A stretch of DNA of 64,000 nucleotides. Origin: Calliopsis andreniformis (lineage: Eukaryota > Arthropoda > Insecta > Hymenoptera > Andrenidae). The notes beneath the pieces are model-generated. The model worked only from the letters and a program-made list of their open reading frames with translations, was not told where the DNA came from and did no database searches. Numbering within the stretch: position 1 is the first letter of the stretch; every line of letters begins with the position of its first letter. Location: contig NW_027480507.1 of assembly GCF_051401765.1 (NCBI RefSeq), positions 496,001 to 560,000 of the forward strand, in the 5' to 3' direction. The position numbers and the translations under genes are program-made. Of the stretch, positions 26,337 through 40,146 are shown one piece after another.

Positions 26337-29300
26337 CTCAATCCTCAATGTTCAATCCGCAATACCCAATCCTCAATCTTCAATACTCAATCCTCAATCC
26401 TCAATCCTCAATCCTCAATACTCAACCATCAATTCTCAATTCTCAATACTCAATAGAATATCCTGAATTCTCAGGATTCAATACACAAACATCAATCCTC
26501 AAACCTCAGCCCTCATCCTCAATCCTCAATCCTCAATCCTCAATCCTCAATATTCAATCCTCAATACTCAACCTTCAATTCTCAATCCTCAATCCTCAAC
26601 CCTCAGTCCTCAATCCTCAGTCATCAATCCTCAATCTTCAATACTCAACCCTCAATCCTCAATCATCAATCCTCAATCCTCAATCCTTATTCTTCAATCC
26701 TCACTACCCAATCCTCAATCTTCAATCCTCAATCCTCAACCCTCAATTCTCAATCCTCAATCCTCAATCCTCAGACCTCAGACATCAATACTCAACCCTC
26801 AGTCCTCGTCCTCTATCCACAACCCTCAAACCTCAATCCTCAATCTTCAATCATCAATATTCAATCTTCAATCCTCAATCCTCAATCCTCAATAGTCAAT
26901 CCTCTATCCTCAATGTTCCATACGCAATACCCAATCCTCAATCTTCATTCCTCAATCTTCAATTCTCAATCCTCAATCCTCAATCCTCAGACATCAAACA
27001 ACATTACTCAACCCTCAGTCCTCGTCCTCAATCCACAACACTCAATCCTCAATCCTCAATATTCAATCATCAATATTCAACCTTCAATCCTCAATCCGCA
27101 ATCCTCCATCCTCAATCCTCAATCCTCAATGTTCAATCCGCAATACCCAATCCTCAGTCTTCAATCCTCAATCCTCAGTCCTCAATCCTCAATCCTCAAT
27201 CCTCAATCCTCAATCCTCAGTCCTCAAACCTCAATCCTGAATCCTCAATCCTGAATCCTCAACCTTCAGCCCTCAGTCCTCAACAATCAGTTGCCAAATC
27301 TCAATCCTCAATTGAATATCATCAATTCACAGTTTTCAATACTCAATCCTCAATCTGCAATCTTCAAATCTCTATCCACAGACATCAATTCTCATCAGTC
27401 AGCCCTCAACACTCAGTCCCCAATCTTCAATCTTCAGTCCTCAATCCTCAATCCTCAATCCACAATCCTCAATCCTCAATTCTCAAACCTCAATCCTCAG
27501 TTCTCAGTCCTCAAACCTCAATCCTCAACCCTCAGCCCTCATCCTCGATCCTCAATCCTCAATCTTCAATCCTCATTATTCATCGCACTGCCCTCAACCA
27601 TCATTACTCAATACTCAATCATCAATCCTCAGTTCTCAATACTTAATAGAATATCCTGAATTCTCAGGTTTCAATATTCAATCCACAATACTCAGTCATC
27701 AAATCTCAATACTCAAACATCAATTCTCAACACTCAATGCTCAACCCTCAGTCCCCAATCTGCAATAATCAATCCTCAATCCCCAATCCTCAATATTCAA
27801 AACACAATTCTCAGCAATCAATCCTCAATACTCAACCATCAAACCTCAATTCTCAATACTCAACAGAATATCCTGAATACTCAGAATTCAATACTCAATC
27901 CGCAATATTCAATAATCAAACCTCAATCCCCAGACATAAATGGTGAACACTCAATCCTCAACCATCAGTCCTCAATCTTCAATCCTCAATCCTCAATCCT
28001 CAATCCTCATTCTTCAATCCTCAATACCCAATCATCAACCTTCAATCCTCAATCCTCAATCCTCTATCCTCTGACCTAAAACATCAATACTCAACCCTCA
28101 GTCCTCGTCCTCAATCCACAACCATCAATCCTCAATCCTCAATATTCAATCCTCATTGTCCAATCCGCAATACCCAATCCTCAATCTTCAATCCGCAATC
28201 CTCAATCCTCAATCCTCAATCCTCAATCGTCAGTCTTCAATCCTCAATACTCAATCTTCAATCCTCAATCCCCAGTCGTCAATGGTCAATCCTCAATGCT
28301 CAATCCTCAATCCTCAATCGTCAATATTCAATCCTCAATACTCAACCTTCAATCCTCAATCCTCAATCCTCAATCCTAAATCCTCAGTCCTCAAACCTCA
28401 ATCCTGAATCCTCAATCCTGAATCCTCAATCTTCAGCCCTCAGTCCTCAACAATGGGTTGTCAATCCTCAATCCTCAATAGAATATCCTCAATTCACAGT
28501 TTTCAATACTCAATACTCAATCTGCAACATTCCAAGCTCTTTCCACAAACATCAATTCTCATCACTCAACCCTCAAGACTCAGTCCTCAACGTTCAATCC
28601 TCAATACTCAATTCTCAATATTCAATCCTCAATAGTGAATCTTCAATCCTCAATCCTCAATCCTCAATCCTCAATCCTCAATCCTCAATCCTCAATCTTC
28701 AATCCTCAGTCCCCAATCCTCAATCTTCAATCCTCAACCCTCAATACTCAATCCTCAATCCTCAATCCTCAACCTTCAATCCTCAATACTCAATCTTCAA
28801 TCCTCAATCCTCAATCCTTTAATCCTCAATCCTCTATCCTCAATCATCAATCCTCAATCTTCAATACTCAATCCTCAATCCTCAATCCTCAATACTCAAC
28901 CATCAATCCTCAATTCTCAATACTCAATAGAATATCATGAATTCTCAGGATTCAATACTCAAACATCAATCCTCAAGCCTCAGCCCTCATCCTCAATCCT
29001 CAATCCTGAATCCTCAATCCTCAATATTCAATCCTCAATACTCAATCTTCAATCCTCAATCCTCAATATTCAATCCTCAATACTTAATCTTCAATTCTCA
29101 ATCCTCAATCCTCAATCCTCAATCCTCAATCCTCGATCCTCAATTTTCAATCCTCAATACTCAATCTTCAATCCTCAAACCTCAATCCTCAATCCTCAAT
29201 CCTCAATCCTCAATGTTCAATCCGCAATACCCAATCCTCAGTCTTCAATCCTCAATCCTCAGTCCTCAATCCTCAATCCTCAATCCTCAATCCTCAATCC

Positions 29301-30350
29301 TCAGTCCTCAAACCTCAATCCTGAATCCTCAATCCTGAATCCTCAACCTTCAGCCCTCAGTCCTCAACAATCAGCTGCCAAACCTCAATCCTCAATTGAA
29401 TATCATCAATTCACAGTTTTCAATACTCAATACTCAATCTGCAATCTTCAAATCTCTATCCACAGACATCAATTCTCATCAGTCAGCCCTCAACACTCAG
29501 TCCCCAATCCTCAATCTTCAGTCCTCAATCCTCAATCCTCAATCCACAATCCTCAATCCTCAATTCTCAATCCTCAATCCTCAGTTCTCAGTCCTCAAAC
29601 CTCAATCCTCAACCCTCAGCCCTCATCCTCGATCCTCAATCCTCAATCTTCAATCCTCATTATTCATCGCACTGCCCTCAACCATCATTACTCAATACTC
29701 AATCATCAATCCTCAGTTCTCAATACTTAATAGAATATCCTGAATTCTCAGGTTTCAATATTCAATCCACAATACTCAGTCATCAAATCTCAATACTCAA
29801 ACATCAATTCTCAACACTCAATGCTCAACCCTCAGTCCCCAATCTGCAATAATCAATCCTCAATCCCCAATCCTCAATATTCAAAACACAATTCTCAGCA
29901 ATCAATCCTCAATACTCAACCATCAAACCTCAATTCTCAATACTCAACAGAATATCCTGAATTCTCAGAATTCAATACTCAATCCGCAATATTCAATAAT
30001 CAAACCTCAATCCCCAGACATAAATGGTGAACACTCAATCCTCAACCATCAGTCCTCAATCTTCAATCCTCAATCCTCAATCCTCAATCCTCATTCTTCA
30101 ATCCTCAATACCCAATCATCAACCTTCAATCCTCAATCCTCAATCCTCTATCCTCTGACCTAAAACATCAATACTCAACCCTCAGTCCTCGTCCTCAATC
30201 CACAACCATCAATCCTCAATCCTCAATATTCAATCCTCATTGTCCAATCCGCAATACCCAATCCTCAATCTTCAATCCGCAATCCTCAATCCTCAATCCT
30301 CAATCCTCAATCCTCAATCCTCAATCCTCAATCCTCAATCCTCAGTCCTC
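26337..30350 (+). repeat. Duplicated segment of about 4.0 kb, copy 2 (partner 21690-25790)
   Basis: Repeats copy 1 including its rare spellings. Private differences seen are GAATACTCAG against GAATTCTCAG near 27877 and CGTCAATGGTCAATCC against CGTCAATGTTCAATCC near 28280. A few changes over about 4 kb suggest recent duplication, provided the assembly is right. It contains two more copies of the 0.8-kb module (27291 and about 29375). No gene. Confidence 0.88.
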
Positions 30351-30829
30351 AAACCTCAATACTTAATCCTCAACCCTGAATCCTCAATCTTCAGCCCTCA
30401 GTCCTCAACAATCAGTTGTCAATCCTAAATCCTCAATAGAATATCCTCAATTCACAGTTTTCAATACTCAATACTCAATCTGCAGTCTTCCAAACTCTAT
30501 CCACAAACATCAATTCTCATCACTCAACCCTCAACACTCAGTCCCCAATCCTCAATATTCAGTCCTCAATCCTCAAACCTCAATCCACAATCCTCAATCT
30601 TCAATCCTCAAACCTCAATCTTCAATCCTCAATCCTCAATCCTCAATCCTCAATCCTCAATCTTCAATCCTCAATACTCAATCTTCAATCCTCAACACTC
30701 AATCCTCAATCCTCAGTCCTCAAACCTCAGTCATCAATCCTCAATCTTCAATACTCAATCCTCAATCCTCAATCCTCAGACCTCAAACATCAATACTCAA
30801 CCCTCAGTCCTCGTCCTCAATCCACAACC
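30351..30829 (+). repeat. Landmark module copy (CTGCAGTCTTCC type)
   Basis: The TACTTAATCC and CCCTGAATCC words are followed by TTCACAGTTTTC (about 30450), CTGCAGTCTTCC, CACTCAGTCCCC and the CAGACCTC...TCGTCC module. The CTGCAG spelling marks a sub-lineage also found near 38245, 49260, 52216 and 59920. No gene. Confidence 0.76.
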
Positions 30830-31770
30830 CTCAATCCTCAGTCCTCAATCTTCAATCATCAATATTCAATCTTCAATCCTCAATCCTCAATCCTCAATCG
30901 TCAATCCTCTATCCTCAATGTTCAATACGCAATACCCAATCCTCAATCTTCATTCCTCAATCCTCAATTCTCAATCCTCAATCCTCAATCCTCAGCCCTC
31001 AAACCACAATCCCGAATCCTCAGTCCTGAATCCTCAATCTTCAGCCCTCAGTCCTCAACAATCAGTTGTCAATCCTCAATCCTCAATAGAATATCATCAA
31101 TTCACAGTTTTCAATCCTCAATCCACAATCCTCAATCTTCAATCCTCAATACTCAATCTTCAATCCTCAATCCTCAATCATCAATCCTCAATCCTCAATC
31201 CTCAATCGTCATTCTTCAATCCTCAATACTCAATCTTCAATCCTCAATCCCCAGTCGTCAATGTTCAATCCTCAATGCTCAATCCTCAATCCTCAATCCT
31301 CAATATTCAATCCTCAATACTCAACCTTCAATCCTCAATCCTCAATCCTCAATCCTCAATCCTCAATTCTCAATCATCAATCCTCAATCTTCGATTCTCA
31401 ATCCTCAATCCTCAATCCTCAATCCTCAGTCCTCGTCCTCAATCCACAACCCTCAATCCTCAATCCTCAATCTTCAATCATCAATATTCAATCTTCAATC
31501 CCCAATGCTCATTCCTCAATCCTCAATCCTCAATCATCAATGTTCAATCCGCAATACCCAATCCTCAATCTTCAATACTCAATCCTCAATCCTCAATCCT
31601 CAATCCTCAATACTCAACCATCAATTCTCAATTCTCAATACTCAATAGAATATCCTGAATTCTCAGGATTCAATACACAAACATCAATCCTCAAACCTCA
31701 GCCCTCATCCTCAATCCTCAATCCTCAATCCTCAATCCTCAATATTCAATCCTCAATACTCAACCTTCAA
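30830..31770 (+). repeat. Duplicated 0.94-kb segment, copy 1 (partner 58547-59487)
   Basis: Matches the partner at offset 27717, with shared AAACCACAATCCCG, CGTCATTCTTC and TCGATTC spellings. Part of it (about 31280-31730) also matches 46780-47230 at offset 15501, including the unusual CAATCATCAATGTTC word near 31531 and 47034. One ancestral segment has therefore been copied to at least three places. No gene. Confidence 0.84.
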
Positions 31771-33290
31771 TTCTCAATCCTCAATCCTCAACCCTCAGTC
31801 CTCAATCCTCAGTCATCAATCCTCAATCTTCAATACTCAACCCTCAATCCTCAATCATCTATCCTCAATCCTCAATCCTTATTCTTCAATCCTCAATACC
31901 CAATCCTCAATCTTCAATCCTCAATCCTCAACCCTCAATTCTCAATCCTCAATCCTCAATCCTCAGACCTCAGACATCAATACTCAACCCTCAGTCCTCG
32001 TCCTCTATCCACAACCCTCAATCCTCAATCATCAATATTCAATCTTCAATCCTCAATCCTCAATCCTCAATAGTCAATCCTCTATCCTCAATGTTCCATA
32101 CGCAATACCCAATCCTCAATCTTCATTCCTCAATCTTCAATTCTCAATCCTCAATCCTCAATCCTCAGACCTCAAACAACATTACTCAACCCTCAGTCCT
32201 CGTCCTCAATCCACAACACTCAATCCTCAATCCTCAATATTCAATCATCAATATTCAACCTTCAATCCTCAATCCGCAATCCTCCATCCTCAATCCTCAA
32301 TCCTCAATGTTCAATCCGCAATACCCAATCCTCAATCTTCAATCCTTAATCCCCAATCCTCAATCGTCAATCCTCAATCCTCAATCCTCAGTCCTCAGTC
32401 CTCAAACCTCAATCCTGAATCCTCAATCCTCAATCCTCAATCTTCAGCCCTCAGTCCTCAACAATCGGTTGCCAAGCCTCAATCCTCAATTGAATATCAT
32501 CAATTCACAGTTTTCAATACTCAATACTCAATCTGCAATCTTCAAATCTCTATCCACAGACATCAATTCTCATCAGTCAGCCCTCAACACTCAGTCCCCA
32601 ATCCTCAATCTTCAATCATCAATCCTCAATCCTCAATCCTCAATCCTCAATCCTCAATCCTCAATCCTCAATCCTCAATCTTCAATCCTCAATACTCAAC
32701 CTTCAATCCTCAATCCTCAATCCTCAATCCTCAATCCTCAATCCTCAATCTTCAAACGTCAATCCTCACACCACAATCCTCAATCCTAAATCCTCAGTCC
32801 TCAATCCTCAAACCTGAATCCTCAATCCTCAATCCTAAATCCTCGATCTTCAATAACCAATACTCAATCTTCAGCCCTCATCCTCAATCCTCAATTCTCA
32901 ATCCCCAATCCACAATCCTCAATCTTCAATCCTCAATACTCAATCTTTAATCCTCAATCCTCAATCCTCAATCCTCAATACTCAATCCTCAATCCTCAAC
33001 CTTCAATCCTCAATTCTCAATCTTCAATCCTCAATCCTCAATCCTCAATCCTCAATCCTCATTCTTCAATCCTCAATCCTCAATCCTCAATCTTCAATCC
33101 TCAATACTCAATCATCGATCCTCAATCCTCAATCCTCAATCCTCAATCCTCATTCTTCAATACTCAATACCCAATCCTCAATCCTCAATCCTCAATCCTC
33201 AATCCTCAATATTCAATCCTCAATACTCAATCTTCAATCCTCAATCCTCAATCCTCAATCCTCAATCCTCAACCTTCAATACTCAATTCT
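31771..33290 (+). repeat. Array with GTTCCATACGC module; tail copied at 52.3 kb
   Basis: The first half follows 21900-22600 and 26550-27250 with a shortened join near 32025. It then carries a TCGGTTGCCAAGCC module (about 32465) that stops before the CATCGCACTGCCC part. About 32730-33285 matches 52342-52897 at offset 19612, with shared CAAACGTCAATCC, CTCACACCACAATCC and TCGATCTTCAATAACC words. No gene. Confidence 0.78.
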
Positions 33291-34970
33291 CAATCCTCAA
33301 TCCTAAATCCTCAGTCTTCAAACCTCAATCCTGAATCCTCAATCCTGAATCCTCAATCTTCAGCCCTCAGTCCTCAACAATGGGTTGTCAGTCCTCAATC
33401 CTCAATAGAATATCCTCAATTCACAGTTTTCAATACTCAATACTCAATCTGCAACATTCCAAGCTCTTTCCACAAACATCAATTCTCATCACTCAACCCT
33501 CAAGACTCAGTCCTCAACGTTCAATGCTCAATACTCAATTCTCAATCTTCAATCCTCAATACTGAATCTTCAATCCTCAATCCTCAATCCTCAATCCTCA
33601 ATCCTCAATACTCAATCTTCAATCCTCAGTCCCCAATCCTCAATCCTCAATCTTCAATCCTCAATCCTCAATCCTCAAGCCCCAATCCTCATTCTTCAAT
33701 CCTCAATCCTCAATCCTCAATCCTCAATACTCAATCGTCAATCCTCTATCCTCAATGTTCAATACGCAATACCCAATCCTCAATCTTCACTCCTCAATCC
33801 TCAATTCTCAAGCCTCAATCCTCAATCCTCAATCCTCAATCCTCAATCCTCAATCCTCAGTCCTCAAACCTCAATACTTAATCCTCAACCCTGAATCCTC
33901 AATCTTCAGCCCTCAGTCCTCAACAATCAGTTGTCAATTCTAAATCCTCAATAGAATATCCTCAATTCACAGTTTTCAATACTCAATACTCAATCTGCAA
34001 TCTTCCAAACTCTATCCACGAACATCAATTCTCATCACTCAACCCTCAACACTCAGTCCCCAATCCTCAATAATCAGTCCTCAATCCTCATTCCTCAATC
34101 CACAATCCTCAATCTTCAATCCTCAAAACTCAATCTTCAATCCTCAATCCTCAATCCTCAATCCTCAATCCTCAATCTTCAATCCTCAACAATCAATCTT
34201 CAATCCTCAACCGTCAATCCTCAATCCTCAGTCCTCAATCCTCAGTCATCAATCCTCAATTTTCAATACTCAATCCTCAATCCTCAATCATCAATCCTCA
34301 ATCCTCAATCCTCATTCTTCAATCCTCAATACCCAATCCTCAATCTTCAATCCTCAATCCTCAATCCTCAATTCTCAATCCTCAATCCTCAATCCTCAGA
34401 CCTCAAACATCAATACTCAACCCTCAGTCCTCGTCCTCAATCCACAACCCTCAATCCTCAATCCTCAATCTTCAATCATCAATATTCAATCTTCAATCCT
34501 CAATCCTCAATCCTCAATCGTCAATCGTCTATCCTCAATGTTCAATACGCAATACCCAATCCTCAATCTTCATTCCTCAATCCTCAATTCTCAATCCTCA
34601 ATCCTCAATCCTCAGCCCTCAAACCTCAATCCCGAATCCTCAGTCCTGAATCCTCAATCTTCAGCCCTCAGTCCTCAGCAATCAGTTGTCAATCCTCAAT
34701 CATCAATAGAATATCATCAATTCGCAGTTTTCAATCCTCAATCCACAATCCTCAATCTTCAATCCTCAATACTCAATCTTCAATCCTCAATCCTCAATCA
34801 TCAATCCTCAATCCTCAATCCTCAATCGTCAGTCTTCAATCCTCAATACTCAATCTTCAATCCTCAATCCCCAGTCGTCAATGTTCAATCCTCAATGCTC
34901 AATCCTCAATCCTCAATCCTCAATATTCAATCCTCAATACTCAACCTTCAATCCTCAATCCTCAATCCTC
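33291..34970 (+). repeat. Duplicated 1.68-kb segment, copy 1 (partner 42622-44301)
   Basis: Three internal landmarks (the TGGGTTG module at 33380, the TACGCAATACC modules at 33755 and 34538) recur at 42711, 43086 and 43869. The offset is exactly 9331 each time, so no net indel separates the copies over about 1.6 kb. Differences are single-base: AATGCTCAATAC against AATCCTCAATAC near 33523, and CAGTTGTC against CAGCTGTC near 34683. No gene. Confidence 0.88.
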
Positions 34971-35589
34971 AATCCTCAATCCTCAATTCTCAATCATCAA
35001 TCCTCAATCTTCAAAACTCAATCCTCAATCCTCAATCCTCAATCCTCAGTCCTCGTCCTCAATCCACAACACTCAATCCTCAATACTCAACCTTCAATCA
35101 TCAATATTCAATCTTCAATCCTCAATGCTCATTCCTCAATCCTCAATCCTCAATCCTCAATGTTCAATCCGCAATACCCAATCCTCAATCTTCAATACTC
35201 AATCCTCAATCCTCAATCCTCAATCCTCAATACTCAACCATCAATTCTCAATTCTCAATACTCAATAGCATATCCTGAATTCTCAGGATTCAATACACAA
35301 TCATCAATCCTCAAACCTCAGCCCTCATCCTCAATCCTCAATCCTCAATCCTCAATCCTCAATTCTCAATCATCAATCCTCAATCTTCAGTCCTCAATCC
35401 TCAATCCTCAATCCACAATCCTCAATCTTCAATCCTCAAAACTCAATCTTCAATCCTCAATACTCAATCCTCAATCCTCAATCCTCAATCTTCAATCCTC
35501 AATAATCAATCTTCAATCCTCAACCCTCAATCCTCAATCCTCAATCCTCATTCTTCATTCCTCAATACCCAATCCTCAATCTTCAATCC
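34971..35589 (+). repeat. Heptamer array with inverted repeat
   Basis: Continues the 34.5-kb module with CAACACTCAATCC, AATGCTCATTCC and GTTCAATCCGC words. It has an ATCCTGA...TCAGGAT inverted repeat near 35272-35289. A short patch of landmark-type words (AAAACTCAATC, CAATAATCAATC) follows, then CATTCTTCATTCC twice about 63 bp apart, near 35549 and 35612. No gene. Confidence 0.74.
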
Positions 35590-38307
35590 TCAATCCTCAA
35601 TCCTCAATCCTCATTCTTCATTCCTCAATACCCAATCCTCAATCTTCAATCCTCAATCCTCAATCCTCAATTCTCAATCCTCAATCCTCAATCCTCAGAC
35701 CTCAAACATCAATACTCAACCCTCAGTCCTCGTCCTCAATCCACAACCCTCAATCCTCAATCCTCAATCTTCAATCATCAATATTCAATCTTCAATCCTC
35801 AATCCTCAATCCTCAATCGTCAATCCTCTATCCTCAATGTTCAATACGCAATACCCAATCCTGAATCTTCATTCCTCAATCCTCAATCCTCAATCCTCAA
35901 TCCTCAATCCTCAGCCCTCAAACCTCAATCCCGAATCCTCAGTCCTGAATCCTCAATCTTCAGCCCTCAGTCCTCAACAATCAGTTGTCAATCCTCAATC
36001 ATCAATAGAATATCATCAATTCACAGTTTTCAATCCTCAATCCACAATCCTCAATCTTCAATCCTCAATACTCAATCTTCAATCCTCAATCCTCAATCAT
36101 CAATCCTCAATCCTCAATCCTCAATCGTCAGTCTTCAATCCTCAATACTCAATCTTCAATCCTCAATCCCCAGTCGTCAATGTTCAATCCTCAATGCTCA
36201 ATCCTCAATCCTCAATCCTCAATATTCAATCCTCAATACTCAACCTTCAATCCTCAATCCTCAATCCTCAATCCTCAATCCTCAATTCTCAATCATCAAT
36301 CCTCAATCTTCAATACTCAATCCTCAATCCTCAATCCTCAATCCTCAGTCCTCGTCCTCAATCCACAACACTCAATCCTCAATACTCAACCTTCAATCAT
36401 CAATATTCAATCTTCAAACCGCAATGCTCATTCCTCAATCCTCAATCCTCAATCCTCAATGTTCAATCCGCAATACCCAATCCTCAATCTTCAATACTCA
36501 ATCCTCAATCCTCAATCCTCAATCCTCAATACTCAACCATCAATTCTCAATTCTCAATACTCAATAGCATATCCTGAATTCTCAGGATTCAATACACAAT
36601 CATCAATCCTCAAACCTGAGCCCTCATCCTCAATCCTCAATCCTCAATCCTCAATCCTCAATTCTCAATCATCAATCCTCAATCTTCAGTACTCAATCCT
36701 CAATCCTCAATCCTCAATCCTCAGTCCTCGTCCTCAATCCACAACCCTCAATCCTCGATCCTCAATCTTCAATCATCAATATTCAATCTTCAATCCTCAA
36801 TGCTCATTCCTCAATCCTCAATCCTCAATCCTCAATGTTCAATCCGCAATACCCAATCCTCAATCTTCAATCATCAATCCTCAATCCTCAATCCTCAATC
36901 CTCAATCCTCAATCCTCAATCCTCAGTCGTCAAACCTCAATACATAATCCTCAACCCTGAATCCTCAATTTTCAGCACTCAGTCCTCAACAATCAGTTGT
37001 CAATCCTAAATCCTCAATAGAATATCCTCAATTCACAGTTATCAATACTTAGTACTCAATCTGCAATCTTCAAATCTCTATCCACAAACATCAATTCTCA
37101 TCAGTCAGCCATCAACACTCAGTCCCTGATCCTCAATCTTCAGTCCTCAACCCTCAGTCCTCAATCCACAATACTCAATCCTCAATTCTCAATCCTCAAT
37201 CCTCAGTTCTCAGTCCTCAAACCTCAATCCCGAATCCTCAGTCCTGAATCCTCAATCCTCAGCCCTCAGTCCTCAACAATCAGTTGTCAATCCTCAATCC
37301 TCAATAGAATATCATCAATTCACAGTTTTCAATCCTCAATCCACAATCCTCAATCTTCAATCCTGAATACTCAATCTTCAATCCTCAATCCTCAATCATC
37401 AATCCTCAATCCTCAATCCTCAATCGTCATTCTTCAATCGTCAATACTCAATATTCAATCCTCAATCCCCAGTCGTCAATGTTCAATACTCAATCCTCAA
37501 TCCTCAATCCTCAGTCCTCAATATTCAATCCTCAATGTTCAATCCGCAATACCCAATCCTCAATCTTCAATATTCAATCCTCAATACTCAATCTTCAATC
37601 CTCAATCCTCAATCCTCAACCCTGAGTCCTCAATCCTCAGTCATCAATCCTCAATCTTCAATACTCAATCCTCAATACTCAATCATCAATCCTCAATCCT
37701 CAATCCTCATTCTGCAATCCTCAATACCCAATCCTCAATCTTCAATCCTCAATCGTCAATCCTCAATTCTCAATCCTCAATCTTCAATCCTCAATACTCA
37801 ACCTTCAATCCTCAATCCTCAATCCTCAATCCTCAATCCTCAATTCTCAATCATCAATCCTCAATCTTCAGTACTCAATCCTCAATCCTCAATCCTCAAT
37901 CCTCAGTCCTCGTCCTCAATCCACAACCCTCAATCCTCAATCCTCAATCTTCAATCATCAACATTCAATCTTCAATCCTCAATGCTCATTCCTCAATCCT
38001 CAATCCACAATCCTCAATGTTCAATCCGCAATACCCAATCCTCAATCTTCAATCATCAATCCTCAATCCTCAATCCTCAATCCTCAATCCTCAATCCTCA
38101 ATCCTCAGTCGTCAAACCTCAATACATAATCCTCAACCCTGAATCCTCAATTTTCAGCCCTCAGTCCTCAACAATCAGTTGTCAATCCTAAATCCTCAAT
38201 AGAATATCCTCAATTCACAGTTTTCAATACTCAATACTCAATCTGCAGTCTTCCAACCTCTATCCACAAACATCAATTCTCATCACTCAACCCTCAACAC
38301 TCAGTCC
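35590..38307 (+). repeat. Duplicated 2.72-kb segment, copy 1 (partner 49555-52279)
   Basis: Offset to the partner is 13965 at 35837 and 36180, then 13972 from 36800 on, so one heptamer was gained or lost. Shared rare spellings include TACATAATCC, TACTTAGTACTC, CAGTCCCTGATCC and CAACATTCAATC. It contains the 376-bp spaced pair (36283 and 36659). The match stops sharply at CACTCAGTCC, after which this copy reads CCCAATCC and the partner TCAATCTTC. No gene. Confidence 0.88.
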
Positions 38308-39419
38308 CCAATCCTCAATATTCAGTCCTCAATCCTCAATCCTCAATCCACAATCCTCAATCCTCAATCCACAATCCTCAATCTTCAATCCTCAAAACTC
38401 AATCTTCAATCCTCAATCCTCAATCCTCAATCCTCAATTCTCAATCATCAATCCTCAATCTTCAATACTCAATCCTCAATCCTCAATCCTCAATCCTCAG
38501 TCCTCGTCCTCAATCCACAACCCTCAATCCTCAATACTCAATCTTCAATCATCAATATTCAATCTTCAATCCTCAATGCTCATTCCTCAATCCTCAATCC
38601 TCAATCCTCAATGTTCAATCCGCAATACCCAATCCTCAATATTCAATACTCAATCCTCAGTCCTCAATCCTCAATCCTCAATACTCAACCATCAATTCTC
38701 AATTCTCAATACTCAATAGAATATCCTGAATTCTCAGGATTCAATACACAAACATCAATCCTCAAACCTCAGCCCTCATCCTCAATCCTCAATCCTCAAT
38801 CCTCAATCCTCAATATTCAATCCTCAATACGCAATCTTCAACCCTCAATCCTCAATCCTCAACCCTCAGTCCTCAATCCTCAGTCATCAATCCTCAATCT
38901 TCAATACTCAATCCTCAATCCTCAATCATCAATCCTCAATCCTCAATCCTCATTCTGCAATCCTCAATACCCAATCCTCAATCTTCAATCCTCAATCGTC
39001 AATCCTCAATTCTCAATCCTCAATATTCAATCCTCAATACTCAACCTTCAATACTCAATTTTCAATCCTCAATCCTCAATCCTCAATCCTCAATTCTCAA
39101 TCATCAATCCTCAATCTTCAGTACTCAATCCTCAATCCTCAATCCTCAATCCTCAGTCCTCGTCCTCAATCCACAACCCTCAATCCTCAATCCTCAATAC
39201 TCAATCTTCAATCCTCAACACTCAATCCTCAACCCTCACTACTCATTCTTCAATCCTCATTCCTCAATCCTCAATATTCAATCCTCAATACTCGATCTTC
39301 AATCCTCGATCCTCAACCCTCAATCCTCAATCCTCATTCTTCAACCCTCAATACCCAATCCTCAATCTTCAATCCTCAATCCTCAATCCTCAACCCTCAA
39401 TCCTCAATCCTCAATCCTC
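38308..39419 (+). repeat. Heptamer array between duplicated segments
   Basis: Starts with a doubled TCAATCCACAATCC word series near 38340-38380, then AATGCTCATTCC, GTTCAATCCGC and the inverted repeat near 38724-38741. Later it takes up the CACTCAATCC...CTCACTACTCATTC words (39215-39250) shared with 9690-9740, 13120-13150 and 55985-56015. No gene. Confidence 0.74.
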
Positions 39420-40146
39420 AATCTTCAATCCTCAATACGCAATCTTCAATCCTCAATCCTCAATCCTCAATCCTCAATCCTCATTCTTCAATCCTGAATC
39501 CTCAAGCCCCAGTCCTCCATCCTTAATCCTCATTCCTCAATCCTCAATACCAAATCCTCAATCTTCAATCCTCAATCCTCAATCCTCAATCCTCAATTCT
39601 CAATCCTCAATCCTCAATCCTCAGACCTCAAGCATCAATATTCAACCCTCAGTCCTCGTTCTCAATCCACAGCCCTCAATCCTCAATCCTCAATCTTCAA
39701 TCTTCAATATTCAATCTTCTATCCTCAATCCTCAATCCGCAATCCTCAATCCTCAATCCTCAATGTTCAATCCGCAATACCCAATCCTCAATCTTCAATC
39801 CTCTATCCTCAATCCTCAATCCTCAATCCTCAATCCACAATCCTCAGTCATCAAACCTCAATCCTCAATCCTCAATCCTCAATCCTCAATCCTCAACCCT
39901 CAGACCTCAAACATCAATACTCAACCCTCAGCCCTCGTCCTCAATCCACAACCCTCAATCCTCAATCCTCAATATTCAATCATCAATATTCAATCTTCAA
40001 TCCTCAATCCTCAATCCTCAATCCTCAATCCTCAATCCTCAATGTTCAATCCGCAGTACCCAATCCTCAATCTTCAATCCTCATTCCTCAATACTCGATC
40101 CTCAATACTCAATCCTCAATCCTCGGTCCTCAAACCTCAATCCTGA
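38611..40146 (+). other. Second-longest open frame (511 residues), judged non-coding
   Basis: Same nature as the 705-residue frame: an ATG in a CAATGTTCAATCCGC word, the I-L-N-P-Q-S-S cycle, and a TGA made by a CCTGAGTCC word. It crosses the boundary between two unrelated repeat segments near 39420 without any change of character, which a real gene would not be expected to do. Other long frames at 49474-50919, 21617-22999 and 26348-27646 are explained the same way. Confidence 0.85.
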
